A stretch of 31,981 nucleotides of DNA from UBA1723 sp045642085 (GTDB lineage: Bacteria > Bacteroidota > Bacteroidia > Bacteroidales > Paludibacteraceae). Both the position numbers and the translations under genes were made by a program. Below, piece by piece: positions 17,352 through 25,066 of the stretch. The stretch is from the NCBI GenBank assembly GCA_045642085.1, contig JAZUIF010000144.1, positions 1-31,981 of the forward strand, written 5' to 3'. Numbering within the stretch: position 1 is the stretch's first letter; every line of letters begins with the position of its first letter. Below the pieces are notes generated by a model. It was not told where the DNA came from, did not search any database, and saw only the letters and a program-made list of their open reading frames with translations.

Positions 17352-18116
17352 TTATCTTCTCTCAATTTCCTCAAATGTCTGAGCCACCAAATATAGTTGA
17401 CCTGGATTCTGAGTAGAAAGTTCAATTGCCTTATTCACTGCCGACTCTGCCCTATTGTAAATAGCAACTGAGTTTTCCTCTCTAACGTAATAATCCCAAG
17501 CAGAATCACCACCTTCTACAGTTTTATTTGTGATGATCTGGAATCCCTCTTTCTGGCAATAGAATGGAGAGTGTCCGTCGTTGAAATTATCATTAAAGAA
17601 GATTATCTTACCATCACGAACTACACAATATCTTTTCAAAACTGATAACACATACGCATCTTTAAATGATGAGTTTGGATCAACCTTGTCGTATTCATCA
17701 TAAGAACAAAGATATGAGAACGACTGAGATGCGAAGAAATAGTTTTTATCTGAAATCTCAAATAAATCAATCTTCGACGAAGGATAATTGTAGCATGTCA
17801 ATCCAGCGAAATTAGTTTTGGAATCCGACGAAGCCATCTCACTTGTCACTCTACTTGTGAATCGAGACGAGTTATCCTTCTTCAACACAACATCTTTATT
17901 ATCTTCATTTACAGGTCTCTCCTGAGTCTTACCTGAAGTATTCTTTATAAGTTCATTGATAAGATTGTTGAATGCTCCGATGCTTGAGTCGGCAAGATCC
18001 TTAAATGACATAAGATTGCCGACATTAGCCAAAATCTTGTTCAACAACTCTGGATTCTTGTTGTTCAAATCCTCAAACAACTTTCTGTTGTTCTCTTGTA
18101 GTTCCTGATTATTCAT
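17352..18116 (-). CDS. Conserved-looking cytoplasmic protein of unknown function
   Basis: 254 residues with no signal peptide or membrane segment. The first 65 residues (MNNQELQENNRKLFEDLNNK...) look like a helical, partly coiled-coil part rich in Asn and Leu. A polar linker (about 66-95) follows, and then a mixed alpha/beta domain (FAGLTCYNYPSSKIDLFEIS ... YVREENSVAIYNRAES). The C-terminus is helical (AVNKAIELSTQNPGQLYLVA). I recognise no family. Codon use and length support a real gene, and it ends in the shared bidirectional terminator. It lies upstream of the ADP-ribosyltransferase locus on the same strand order, but 148 nt of AT-rich sequence separate them, so a link is not shown. Confidence 0.8.
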   Translation of the reverse strand: MNNQELQENNRKLFEDLNNKNPELLNKILANVGNLMSFKDLADSSIGAFNNLINELIKNTSGKTQERPVNEDNKDVVLKKDNSSRFTSRVTSEMASSDSKTNFAGLTCYNYPSSKIDLFEISDKNYFFASQSFSYLCSYDEYDKVDPNSSFKDAYVLSVLKRYCVVRDGKIIFFNDNFNDGHSPFYCQKEGFQIITNKTVEGGDSAWDYYVREENSVAIYNRAESAVNKAIELSTQNPGQLYLVAQTFEEIERR

Positions 18117-18264
18117 AGCATTTAATTTTTAGTTTGATATTGTAAAGATACAACTAAATTTAATCAATAATATCCGACGTCGCACTTTTAACCTTTATTT
18201 AAGATTTGGTGATTTTCTTTAACAATAGTAAAATAATATGATATTTTATCAATAACGCTTCATT

Positions 18265-18468
18265 TTAATTGCCTCTAATCTCAGCCTTTATATCGTTAAC
18301 AATGTAAGTATCAGACATTAGTTGGAAACCATATTGAGGATCATGCAATTGCTGTCCTACTTGTGAACGATAGAATAATAACATCGCTCGTTTGGGAGTA
18401 ATTTGTAATTCATCAGCCAATTGTATGATAATACGAGCAATTTTTCTATAAAGAATATAATCTTTCAT
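18265..18468 (-). CDS. Small helical protein, third gene of the ART locus
   Basis: 67 residues, predicted all-helical, containing ARIIIQLADELQITPKRAML and FYRSQ, then QLMSDTYIVNDI. It shares the pattern ARII...A...FY-x-S...SD-x-Y...(E/D)I with the 85-residue protein at 23978-24235, so the two are homologues. The family resembles DUF3791-type small proteins, but I am not sure of the name. Its ATG overlaps the stop of the ART-fold gene (ATGA, 18468-18465), so expression is probably coupled. A role as immunity, antitoxin or targeting partner is inference from this arrangement. Confidence 0.85.
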   Translation of the reverse strand: MKDYILYRKIARIIIQLADELQITPKRAMLLFYRSQVGQQLHDPQYGFQLMSDTYIVNDIKAEIRGN

Positions 18469-18965
18469 TTTTCTATAGATTCTATGAATTTCAGATATTT
18501 ATTGATTATCTCTTGATTACGAATACATATCTGGTGTTTCAATTCTTGTTTGACAAGTTGATCAATAGCTTGTTCTGCAGTGATAAATCCATCCACATAA
18601 GCATCTACAGTAGTGATCACGCTATCATTTGCAATTCCTCCTTCTATCCAATCATATTTATCCCACGGAGATTTTCCTCTGCGACTGTCAGTAATAAAAT
18701 CCAGCCACTCTTTATCATAGTGTGAAAATATCCTCTTTGAATAGTCACAAATCATAAAACGGTCAAAATCAAAATGGTACACGTTAATGATCGCTTTCGC
18801 ATTACGTTTTCTAGATGCTTTGGTAATGGCCCATTTTTCTGCTTGTTCATAATTATTGGTTAAATAAAAACCTTGTCCGAAATCTAATTCCGGACGACCT
18901 ACATGTGTAAGTGGTTCTTTTACAACTGTCACTCCACCATGATACAAAATATCATTGTTCTCCAT
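18465..18965 (-). CDS. DUF3990-family protein, ADP-ribosyltransferase fold
   Basis: 166 residues. The opening DILYHGGVTVVKEPL and the block GRPELDFGQGFYLTNNYEQA, then EKWA, are the hallmark of DUF3990, which belongs to the ADP-ribosyltransferase superfamily. H9 in YHG and Y34 in GFYLT correspond to the first two NAD-binding motifs, and the C-terminal KHQICI (Q146) is a candidate for the third. The protein has no signal peptide, so it would act in the cytoplasm. The start at 18965 overlaps the upstream DUF3791-like gene by 14 nt, and the stop overlaps the downstream gene by 4 nt. I infer an ADP-ribosylating toxin-like or regulatory enzyme working with its two small neighbours; the target is unknown. 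Confidence 0.88.
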   Translation of the reverse strand: MENNDILYHGGVTVVKEPLTHVGRPELDFGQGFYLTNNYEQAEKWAITKASRKRNAKAIINVYHFDFDRFMICDYSKRIFSHYDKEWLDFITDSRRGKSPWDKYDWIEGGIANDSVITTVDAYVDGFITAEQAIDQLVKQELKHQICIRNQEIINKYLKFIESIEK

Positions 18966-19194
18966 CAGCTTCGTAATTTTGCAAAGTTTCTAAAATGTCA
19001 TCAACCACATAATCCACACTTTGTGTATGCAAGGTGTCGTAGAAACGGATCAATCTATCATCAATAAGATTCTGTTTCTCCAATCGCTCCACAAATTCAG
19101 ATGGAGAGATGCCGAGTTTGCGTGCTGCTGCTTCAACTACAAATACAATAAATCGCATTTGATCGCCTTCGGGTGTTCTTGCTTGTCCTTCCAT
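18952..19194 (-). CDS. DUF3791-like small protein, first gene of the ART locus
   Basis: 80 residues. The core MRFIVFVVEAAARKLGISPS ... RLIRFYDTLHTQSVDYVVDDI fits DUF3791 (FV-x-E-x-x-A-x-x-x-G-x-S ... FYD-x-LHT...Y-x-V-x-DI). It shares this pattern with the 69-residue protein at 23696-23905 that opens the second locus. The family is helical and of unknown function, and is often next to DUF3990 genes. The gene ends 14 nt inside the ART-fold gene, so the two are translated in an overlapping way. The start at 19194 is the only good ATG. An alternative ATG at residue 13 is possible but would remove little. Confidence 0.87.
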   Translation of the reverse strand: MEGQARTPEGDQMRFIVFVVEAAARKLGISPSEFVERLEKQNLIDDRLIRFYDTLHTQSVDYVVDDILETLQNYEADGEQ

Positions 19195-19221
19195 ATTAAT
19201 GAATAGATGTAATTATTGGAA

Positions 19222-19256
19222 AAGAGGCGAACCATCATTACAATGACTCGCCTCTT
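19222..19256 (-). terminator. Hairpin after ileS
   Basis: AAGAGGCGA (19222-19230) pairs with TCGCCTCTT (19248-19256), with a further small CAT/ATG pairing in the loop. It lies about 22 nt after the ileS stop on the minus strand and just upstream of the ART locus. The T tract is poor, so some read-through into the locus is possible. Confidence 0.6.
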
Positions 19257-19278
19257 AATATTTGTAGTTGCGTTTAGC

Positions 19279-22200
19279 TTATGCCTTCACAACCTTGACA
19301 TTGACCTTGTAATCATCAAAATCAAGCTCTGTTGCACCGCTGATTGAATCAACAAGTTTAACCTCGTTAGCCAATACCTGTGATGCGATGTACTGTGCGA
19401 AGTGCTCAACAGCAACGTTGATCTCTGCCTTCTTCTCAATCTCAACAAGGATCTTGTCTGTGATCTCGAATCCTGAAGACTTACGGATGTTCTGAATTCT
19501 GTTGACGAACTCACGTGCAATACCCTCTTCCTTCAACTCATCTGTGATTGTTACGTCAAGAGCAATTGTGATCTGTCCGTTGTTTGCAACCAACCATCCT
19601 GGGATATCCTCAGATAGGATCTCAACGTCGCTCTTCTCAACCAATACTGAAGCTCCAGCAACATCAAGTGAATACTGTCCGTTCTTCTCAAGCTCACCAA
19701 TCTGCTCCTGAGTGAACTCTGTCAACATCTGAGCGACAGTCTTCATGTTCTTACCACACTTAGGTCCAAGTTTCTTGAAGTCTGGCTTGATTCTCTTAAC
19801 AAGGATTCCTGAAGCATCTGTTACGAAGTTGATTGCTTTTACGTTAACCTCGTTCATAATCAAATCCTTAACAGCCTCGATGTTCTCCTGCTCGTTTGCA
19901 GCAAGGATTGGAACCATGATCTGTGTAAGTGGCTGACGTACCTTGATGTTCTCCTTCTTACGTAGAGCAAGAGTCATTGAAGAGATATCCTGAGCAAGCT
20001 GCATTCTCTCCTCAAGAGTCTTGTTGATCAATGAATCATCTGCAGTTGGGAACTTAGCCAAGTGAACGCTCTCGCACTTGTCCTTACCTGTTGCAGCGTT
20101 TAGATCAAGGAATACACGGTCTGCGTAGAATGGCGAAATAGGAGCCATCAATCTTGACACTGTCTCAAGACATGTGTAAAGTGTCTGGTATGCAGAAAGT
20201 TTGTCCTTTGTCATCTCTCCACCCCAGAATCTCTTGCGGCAAAGACGAACATACCAGTTAGACAAGTTATCGCAAACGAATGTAGAGATTGCACGACCAG
20301 CCTTAGTTGGCTCGTAGTCTGAATATGCAGCGTCTACATCCTTAACCAATGTATTCAAAAGTGAGATGATCCAACGGTCGATCTCCTGACGCTCATTCAT
20401 CGGAACCTCTGCCTGTGAGTAGTCGAATCCGTCGACATTAGCATATAGTGCAAAGAATGAGTAAGTGTTGTAAAGTGTACCGAAGAATTTTCTTCTTACC
20501 TCGTCAACACCCTCCTCGTCGAATCTTAGGTTATCCCAAGGCGACGCGTTTGTGATCATATACCAACGTAGTGGATCTGAACCGTATTTCTCGATAGCTC
20601 CGAATGGATCAACTGCGTTACCCAAACGCTTACTCATCTTATTTCCGTTCTTATCAAGTACAAGTCCGTTAGAGATAACAGCCTTAAATGCTACGCTATC
20701 CTTAACCATTGTAGAGATTGCGTGAAGTGTAAAGAACCATCCACGAGTCTGGTCAACACCCTCAGCGATGAAGTTAGCTGGGTAGAACTCACCGTTGTCT
20801 ACAACATCCTTGTTCTCGAATGGATAGTGCATCTGAGCGAATGGCATAGCTCCTGAATCGAACCATACGTCGATTAGGTCTGTCTCTCTCTTCATTGGCT
20901 TACCGCTCTCGCTGACAAGGATAATATTGTCAACGTATGGACGGTGAAGATCGATATTCTTTGGATCGTAGTTCTCCTTTGAGTAATCACCTACCTTGAA
21001 GTTTGGCCAAGGGTTAGACTTCATGAATCCAGCCTTAACTGATTTCTCAATCTCAGCCATCAACTCCTCAAGTGAACCGATACATTTCTCCTCAGCACCG
21101 TCTTCTGTTCTCCAGATTGGAAGTGGAGTACCCCAATATCTTGAACGAGATAGGTTCCAGTCGTTCAAATTCTCAAGCCACTTACCAAAACGACCTGTAC
21201 CAGTTGATTCTGGCTTCCAAAGGATAGTCTTGTTAAGCTCGATCATTCTCTCTCTTGCTGCAGTCGACTTGATGAACCAGCTATCAAGTGGATAGTAAAG
21301 CACTGGTTTGTCTGTTCTCCAGCAGTGAGGATAGTTGTGGACGTGCTTCTCGATCTTAAATGCCTTGTTTGTAGCCTTCATAAGCATACAAATAGCGACG
21401 TCGAGGCTCTCATCCTTATCAGTCAAATTCTTGTCGTAAGCGTTCTTTACGAAACGACCTTCGAACTGCTTGTACTCGTCAATATTAATATGTGTCTTAA
21501 CGTACTCATCGTCAAGGTCAGCAAGCAAGTAGAACTTACCTGTCAAGTCGACAGATGGACGAAGATTTCCATTCTTGTCAAGCAACTGTAGTGGCGGAAT
21601 ACCTGCAGCCTTAGCCACCTTAGCATCGTCAGCACCGAATGTAGGAGCGATATGTACGATACCAGTACCGTCTTCAGTTGTAACATAATCACCAGGGATT
21701 ACACGGAATGCCTGATCAGCGTTCTCTGGTGTGATCCAAGGAAGAAGCTGCTCATACTTCATACCTACAAGGTCAGTTCCCTTATATTCAGCAACAACCT
21801 TGAATGGAACAAGCTTATCACCAGCCTTGTATTCCTCAAACGCTACCTCTGCAGCCTTAGGATTAAAGTGAGCGTTAAGCAATGCCTTAGCACAAACGTA
21901 AGTTGCAGGCTCACCAGTGTATGGATTGAAACTCTGTACTGCAACGTACTCAATCTTTGGACCAACACAAAGAGCAGTGTTAGAAGAAAGAGTCCAAGGA
22001 GTAGTTGTCCAAGCCAAGAAGTAAGGAGTACCATGCTGAGTCATCTCAGGTTTTGGATCAACCATCTTAAACTGAGCCACAACAGTTGTATCCTTAACGT
22101 CACGATAGCAACCAGGTTGATTCAACTCGTGAGATGAAAGTCCAGTACCTGCTGCTGGTGAGTATGGCTGGATTGTGTATCCCTTGTAAAGATAACCCTT

Positions 22201-22710
22201 CTTGTAAAGGTCCTTCAAAAGACACCAAAGAGTCTCGATATACTTGTTGTCGTAAGTGATGTATGGATTCTCAAGATCCACCCAGTAACCCATCTTATGA
22301 GTTAGGTCAGTCCACTCCTTAGTGAACTTCATCACATTAGTACGGCAAGCATTGTTGTAATCGTCTACTGAGATCTTCTTACCAATATCCTCCTTAGTGA
22401 TACCAAGTTCCTTCTCAACACCAAGCTCCACAGGAAGTCCGTGAGTATCCCATCCAGCCTTACGCTTAACATGGAATCCCTTCATAGTCTTGTATCTGCA
22501 GAAAATATCCTTGATTGAACGAGCCATTACGTGGTGAATACCTGGCATACCGTTTGCTGAAGGCGGACCTTCAAAGAATACAAATGTTGGATTGCCCTCT
22601 CTCTCAGAGATACTCTTATGGAAAAGGTCTTTAGCATCCCAATCCTTTAGCACCTCCTTGTTTACATCCGAGAGGTTAAAATTCGAATACTCAGTAAATT
22701 TCTTACCCAT
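19279..22710 (-). CDS. ileS: Isoleucyl-tRNA synthetase
   Basis: 1143 residues. It charges tRNA-Ile in the cytoplasm. The class I signature is present: GPPSANGMPGIHHVMAR, with the HIGH-equivalent GIHH at residues 57-60, and KMSKRLGN in the second half. The editing (CP1) domain shows WTTTPWTLSSNTAL. The sequence YWGTPLPIWRTEDGAEE and the DVWFDSGAMPFAQ block place it in the IleRS/ValRS/LeuRS subgroup, and the GSDPLRWYM segment is typical of IleRS. The length is that of the longer, eukaryote-like type (about 1050-1150) rather than the roughly 940-residue E. coli type; that form is usual in Bacteroidetes and is associated with lower mupirocin sensitivity. The helical anticodon-binding domain and the long C-terminal part are intact. 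Confidence 0.97.
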   Translation of the reverse strand: MGKKFTEYSNFNLSDVNKEVLKDWDAKDLFHKSISEREGNPTFVFFEGPPSANGMPGIHHVMARSIKDIFCRYKTMKGFHVKRKAGWDTHGLPVELGVEKELGITKEDIGKKISVDDYNNACRTNVMKFTKEWTDLTHKMGYWVDLENPYITYDNKYIETLWCLLKDLYKKGYLYKGYTIQPYSPAAGTGLSSHELNQPGCYRDVKDTTVVAQFKMVDPKPEMTQHGTPYFLAWTTTPWTLSSNTALCVGPKIEYVAVQSFNPYTGEPATYVCAKALLNAHFNPKAAEVAFEEYKAGDKLVPFKVVAEYKGTDLVGMKYEQLLPWITPENADQAFRVIPGDYVTTEDGTGIVHIAPTFGADDAKVAKAAGIPPLQLLDKNGNLRPSVDLTGKFYLLADLDDEYVKTHINIDEYKQFEGRFVKNAYDKNLTDKDESLDVAICMLMKATNKAFKIEKHVHNYPHCWRTDKPVLYYPLDSWFIKSTAARERMIELNKTILWKPESTGTGRFGKWLENLNDWNLSRSRYWGTPLPIWRTEDGAEEKCIGSLEELMAEIEKSVKAGFMKSNPWPNFKVGDYSKENYDPKNIDLHRPYVDNIILVSESGKPMKRETDLIDVWFDSGAMPFAQMHYPFENKDVVDNGEFYPANFIAEGVDQTRGWFFTLHAISTMVKDSVAFKAVISNGLVLDKNGNKMSKRLGNAVDPFGAIEKYGSDPLRWYMITNASPWDNLRFDEEGVDEVRRKFFGTLYNTYSFFALYANVDGFDYSQAEVPMNERQEIDRWIISLLNTLVKDVDAAYSDYEPTKAGRAISTFVCDNLSNWYVRLCRKRFWGGEMTKDKLSAYQTLYTCLETVSRLMAPISPFYADRVFLDLNAATGKDKCESVHLAKFPTADDSLINKTLEERMQLAQDISSMTLALRKKENIKVRQPLTQIMVPILAANEQENIEAVKDLIMNEVNVKAINFVTDASGILVKRIKPDFKKLGPKCGKNMKTVAQMLTEFTQEQIGELEKNGQYSLDVAGASVLVEKSDVEILSEDIPGWLVANNGQITIALDVTITDELKEEGIAREFVNRIQNIRKSSGFEITDKILVEIEKKAEINVAVEHFAQYIASQVLANEVKLVDSISGATELDFDDYKVNVKVVKA

Positions 22711-22772
22711 TATTTATAATGTTTTCTTATTTTCATGAAAATTTATCCAACTATTTTAAAGTATGGACGTTA

Positions 22773-22780
22773 CAAAATTA
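22773..22780 (-). promoter_or_regulatory. -7 box for ileS
   Basis: TAATTTTG on the minus strand, about 63 nt upstream of the ATG at 22710. No clear -33 box is seen. Confidence 0.45.
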
Positions 22781-22809
22781 CAAAAAAAATGTATTGTAGA
22801 GCATTAAAG

Positions 22810-22841
22810 TTCGCTAAAAAGTAAATAAAGTCGTATCTTCG
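22810..22841 (+). promoter_or_regulatory. Promoter for trmD and the following small genes
   Basis: TTCG (22810-22813), 20-nt spacer, TATCTTCG (22834-22841). Both boxes differ from TTTG / TAnnTTTG by the same T-to-C change. The transcript would begin near 22848, giving a leader of about 160 nt that contains the structured element at 22893-22967. Confidence 0.5.
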
Positions 22842-22892
22842 CAGTATATTTAAGTCCAAAATAAGACTCATATATTGTGGAGAATTCAATTT

Positions 22893-22967
22893 TGAGGATT
22901 GTTAAGGACGGAACGTCCTAACCCACACCACCAAAGCGAGCCCGTAGGGCGAACGATATGAAAATGA
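22893..22967 (+). ncRNA. Two-hairpin structured element A (trmD leader)
   Basis: Hairpin 1 (22901-22922) pairs GTTA(A)GGACG with CGTCCTAAC around a GAA loop, leaving one bulged A. Hairpin 2 (22936-22954) has GCCC-GTA-GGGC flanked on both sides by GA, giving tandem G.A mismatches. The same design, with different but compensated bases, occurs at 25067-25138. Neither hairpin is followed by a T run, so it is not a simple terminator. It may be a cis-acting leader or a dispersed palindromic repeat. Confidence 0.6.
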
Positions 22968-23009
22968 GTTAGGCAATTTTTGTATTGATTGTCATAATAA
23001 TTCTATAAA

Positions 23010-23687
23010 ATGAGAATAGATATCTTGTCATGCGTGCCTGAACTTCTTGAGAGTCCGTTGCAGCATTCAATTATAAAGAGAGCAAGAGAAAAGGGTTTGG
23101 TGGATATCCAAATCCACAATATCCGTGACTATACGTTGAATAAGCATCTTAAAGTCGACGATGAGGCTTACGGTTACTCGGCTGGTATGGTGATGCAGAT
23201 TGAGCCTATCGACAGACTTATCACGCATCTTAAGGAGCAGAGAGAATACGATGAGGTGATCTATACAAGTCCGGATGGTGAGACTTTCAACCAAAAGATA
23301 GCAAATGAAATGTCTCTCTACAATAATATCATCATTCTTTGTGGACACTACAAAGGTATCGACCACCGTATTCGTGAACATCTTATCACTCGTGAGATCT
23401 CTGTCGGCGACTTTGTACTCACTGGTGGTGAATTGGCTTCATTGATAATGACAGATGCAGTGGTTCGTTTGTTGCCAGGAGCAATGAGTGATTTGGAGAG
23501 TGCGTTGACAGACTGTTTCCAAGATGACCTTTTGGCTCCCCCAGTCTACACTCGTCCTGCCGACTACAAAGGATGGAAAGTGCCAGATGTTCTTCTATCT
23601 GGTAATGAAAAACTTATCCGTGAGTGGGAGTACGAGCAGAGTTTGGAGAGAACAAAAAGACTTCGTCCTGATTTGTTAGGGGAATAA
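23010..23687 (+). CDS. trmD: tRNA (guanine-N1-)-methyltransferase
   Basis: 225 residues, the normal length. It methylates G37 of tRNAs with G at position 36, using S-adenosylmethionine, and prevents +1 frameshifting. The SPOUT trefoil-knot features are present: MRIDILSCVPELLESPLQHS at the N-terminus, KVDDEAYGYSAGMVMQIEPI, CGHYKGIDHRI, and the knot loop ISVGDFVLTGGELASLIM. The YGYSAGMVM stretch differs slightly from the usual YGGGAGMVM. The gene is not with rpsP, rimM or rplS here. It is preceded by a long leader with structured element A. The next gene begins only 8 nt after its stop. Confidence 0.96.
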   Translation: MRIDILSCVPELLESPLQHSIIKRAREKGLVDIQIHNIRDYTLNKHLKVDDEAYGYSAGMVMQIEPIDRLITHLKEQREYDEVIYTSPDGETFNQKIANEMSLYNNIIILCGHYKGIDHRIREHLITREISVGDFVLTGGELASLIMTDAVVRLLPGAMSDLESALTDCFQDDLLAPPVYTRPADYKGWKVPDVLLSGNEKLIREWEYEQSLERTKRLRPDLLGE

Positions 23688-23695
23688 TTTGGATT

Positions 23696-23905
23696 ATGGA
23701 ATACAATTTGGATTTCATCACATATTGCGTAGGTAATCTTTCACGACGTCTTGGACTTAGTGCGAGTGATGTATATCAGAGATTAAAATCATCTGGTATA
23801 CTCTACGACTATATTGTGCCAAGCTACGATGTCCTACATACTTTCAGCAAAGAATATTTGATGGAAGATTTAACCGATTTCATGAAGGAGAAAGGAGTAT
23901 TGTAA
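23696..23905 (+). CDS. DUF3791-like small protein, first gene of the kinase locus
   Basis: 69 residues: MEYNLDFITYCVGNLSRRLG ... SYDVLHTFSKEYLMEDLTDF. The pattern FI...V...R-x-LG-x-S-x-S...YD-x-LHT-x-S...Y...D matches the 80-residue protein of the ART locus and DUF3791. It starts 8 nt after trmD and so is probably cotranscribed with it. Its stop codon overlaps the ATG of a short stub ORF (TAATG), which is where an ART-type gene would start in the other locus. Function unknown; small, helical and cytoplasmic. Confidence 0.87.
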   Translation: MEYNLDFITYCVGNLSRRLGLSASDVYQRLKSSGILYDYIVPSYDVLHTFSKEYLMEDLTDFMKEKGVL

Positions 23906-23997
23906 TGATTGTATATTATGCATTCGTAATCAGAAAGTGCTAGATGATTGTATTACATTCAAATACAGTATTGAGCTATGACACAAGTAAAAGATGA
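23905..23997 (+). pseudogene. Two back-to-back stub ORFs, possible relics of DUF3990-type genes
   Basis: Stub 1 (23905-23943) reads MIVYYAFVIRKC and stops. Stub 2 starts on the very next base (23944-23997) and reads MIVLHSNTVLSYDTSKR. Both begin ATGATTGTAT, and DUF3990 proteins commonly start MIVYHG or MILYHG. Stub 1 is coupled to the preceding gene by TAATG. They occupy the slot filled by the ART-fold gene in the locus at 18265-19194. The matches are very short, so this is tentative. Confidence 0.35.
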
Positions 23998-24235
23998 AGC
24001 CTTTCATGCAATACTTGAAGCTAAATATGCTCGTATAATTGCAGAAATCAGTGAGATGCATAATGTGTCGATTGACACTGCACTTGATATTTTTTATAAA
24101 TCAGAATTACTTCCTTTAATAGAAGAAGGAGTCGCTGATTTACATTGCAGAAGCGACAAATATTTAGCTGAAGAAATTTGGAGAGAATATCTAGAAATGC
24201 AAGAAATTTCGAACAACGAAAAACAACCATTATGA
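23978..24235 (+). CDS. Small helical protein, homologue of the third gene of the ART locus
   Basis: 85 residues. The core EAKYARIIAEISEMHNVSID ... ALDIFYKSELL ... CRSDKYLAEEIWREY shares ARII, A-x-x-x-FY-x-S and SD-x-Y-x-x-x-x-I with the 67-residue protein at 18265-18468. It is cytoplasmic and predicted helical. Its stop codon overlaps the start of the kinase gene (ATGA, 24232-24235), so their synthesis is likely coupled. The start ATG at 23978 fits the homologue's length with a short extra N-terminus. I infer a partner of the kinase-fold protein, without proof. Confidence 0.86.
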   Translation: MTQVKDEAFHAILEAKYARIIAEISEMHNVSIDTALDIFYKSELLPLIEEGVADLHCRSDKYLAEEIWREYLEMQEISNNEKQPL

Positions 24236-25047
24236 ACGATGAAGGAAGACTTGAGCAAAATAATAATGAGTCAAACCAACATACCTGTGGAAACTTATAT
24301 CAGAACTCAGCCAAAAGAGAAATGGCAGATTCTGACAGAAGCGACATACGAGTGCTTGAGAAAGAGGTTCACAATCAATCGTATGGAGATTCAGAGGATG
24401 GCCAGACTACTCTTGAGCAAACCAGAGCTGAGCAGGTAGAGATTGCCCGATTGTTTGAATTAGCCAAAGCAAATGGTCTGTTTATTGACAGAGAGACAAT
24501 CAATAAATATGGCGATAAGCTTTGCACAAAAACTGGTGAATGCGAGATTTTCTACAACGAGAAAGAGAATGTCGTTTATAAGGTAAAGGATCCGTTCGCT
24601 AAATGGGTGATCAAGGAACTTCACGCAGAAGATTTGATCTACGAACATATTGTACATAACCTTCTTTTCCCTAATACTCGCTATAAATTTATCGGTATTG
24701 CTGAAGACGAGGGAAATCTAAGACTCGTTTTGACTCAACCATTCATCGCGTCTACCAATGCCCACCCTACTGATGATGAGATTATAGCTCATTTGAAGAC
24801 GTTGGGATTGGAGCCAGACGGATACTACTTCTATGGCAATGAATATGTCTCTGTAACCGACATCGGCACAGCCTCAGACAATGTTTTGAAGGGCGACAAC
24901 GGTGAGCTATACTTCATCGATCCGATTATCAAACTAAAGAAACCGGCTCGTGAAGTGATTGACTTTCTTATAAATTACACTCCCGTCGCAACGGAAGAAA
25001 AGAAATCATCTTGGTGGAATAGATTATTAAATCGTCTTTTCCATTAA
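24232..25047 (+). CDS. Kinase-fold protein of the polyvalent-protein type
   Basis: 271 residues from the ATG at 24232; a TTG 54 nt upstream extends the frame but overlaps the previous gene. The first 60 residues are polar and disordered-looking. A kinase-like domain follows. GECEIFYNEKENVVYKVKD (102-120) looks like beta1-beta3 with a candidate ATP-binding lysine at 117 or 119. E133 or E138 may come from helix C. LRLVLTQPFI (163-172) resembles a hinge strand. DIGTASDNVL (210-219) with DNVL resembles the catalytic loop, and YFIDPI (227-232) the DFG-like strand. This fits the Kinase-PolyVal family known from phage and conjugative polyvalent proteins. It is cytoplasmic and ends in a basic tail (WWNRLLNRLF). 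I infer a toxin- or effector-like kinase regulated by the two small proteins before it. Confidence 0.82.
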   Translation: MNDEGRLEQNNNESNQHTCGNLYQNSAKREMADSDRSDIRVLEKEVHNQSYGDSEDGQTTLEQTRAEQVEIARLFELAKANGLFIDRETINKYGDKLCTKTGECEIFYNEKENVVYKVKDPFAKWVIKELHAEDLIYEHIVHNLLFPNTRYKFIGIAEDEGNLRLVLTQPFIASTNAHPTDDEIIAHLKTLGLEPDGYYFYGNEYVSVTDIGTASDNVLKGDNGELYFIDPIIKLKKPAREVIDFLINYTPVATEEKKSSWWNRLLNRLFH

Positions 25048-25066
25048 TTAAGATTAGTAATTAAAA

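Noticed and set aside
21325..22137. Plus-strand ORFs of 88 and 161 codons inside ileS
   Set aside because: Opposite strand of a highly conserved synthetase; no independent coding signs.
22711..23009. Element A considered as a riboswitch or T-box
   Set aside because: No T-box or known riboswitch consensus is visible; a second copy before an unrelated gene makes a ligand-specific switch unlikely.
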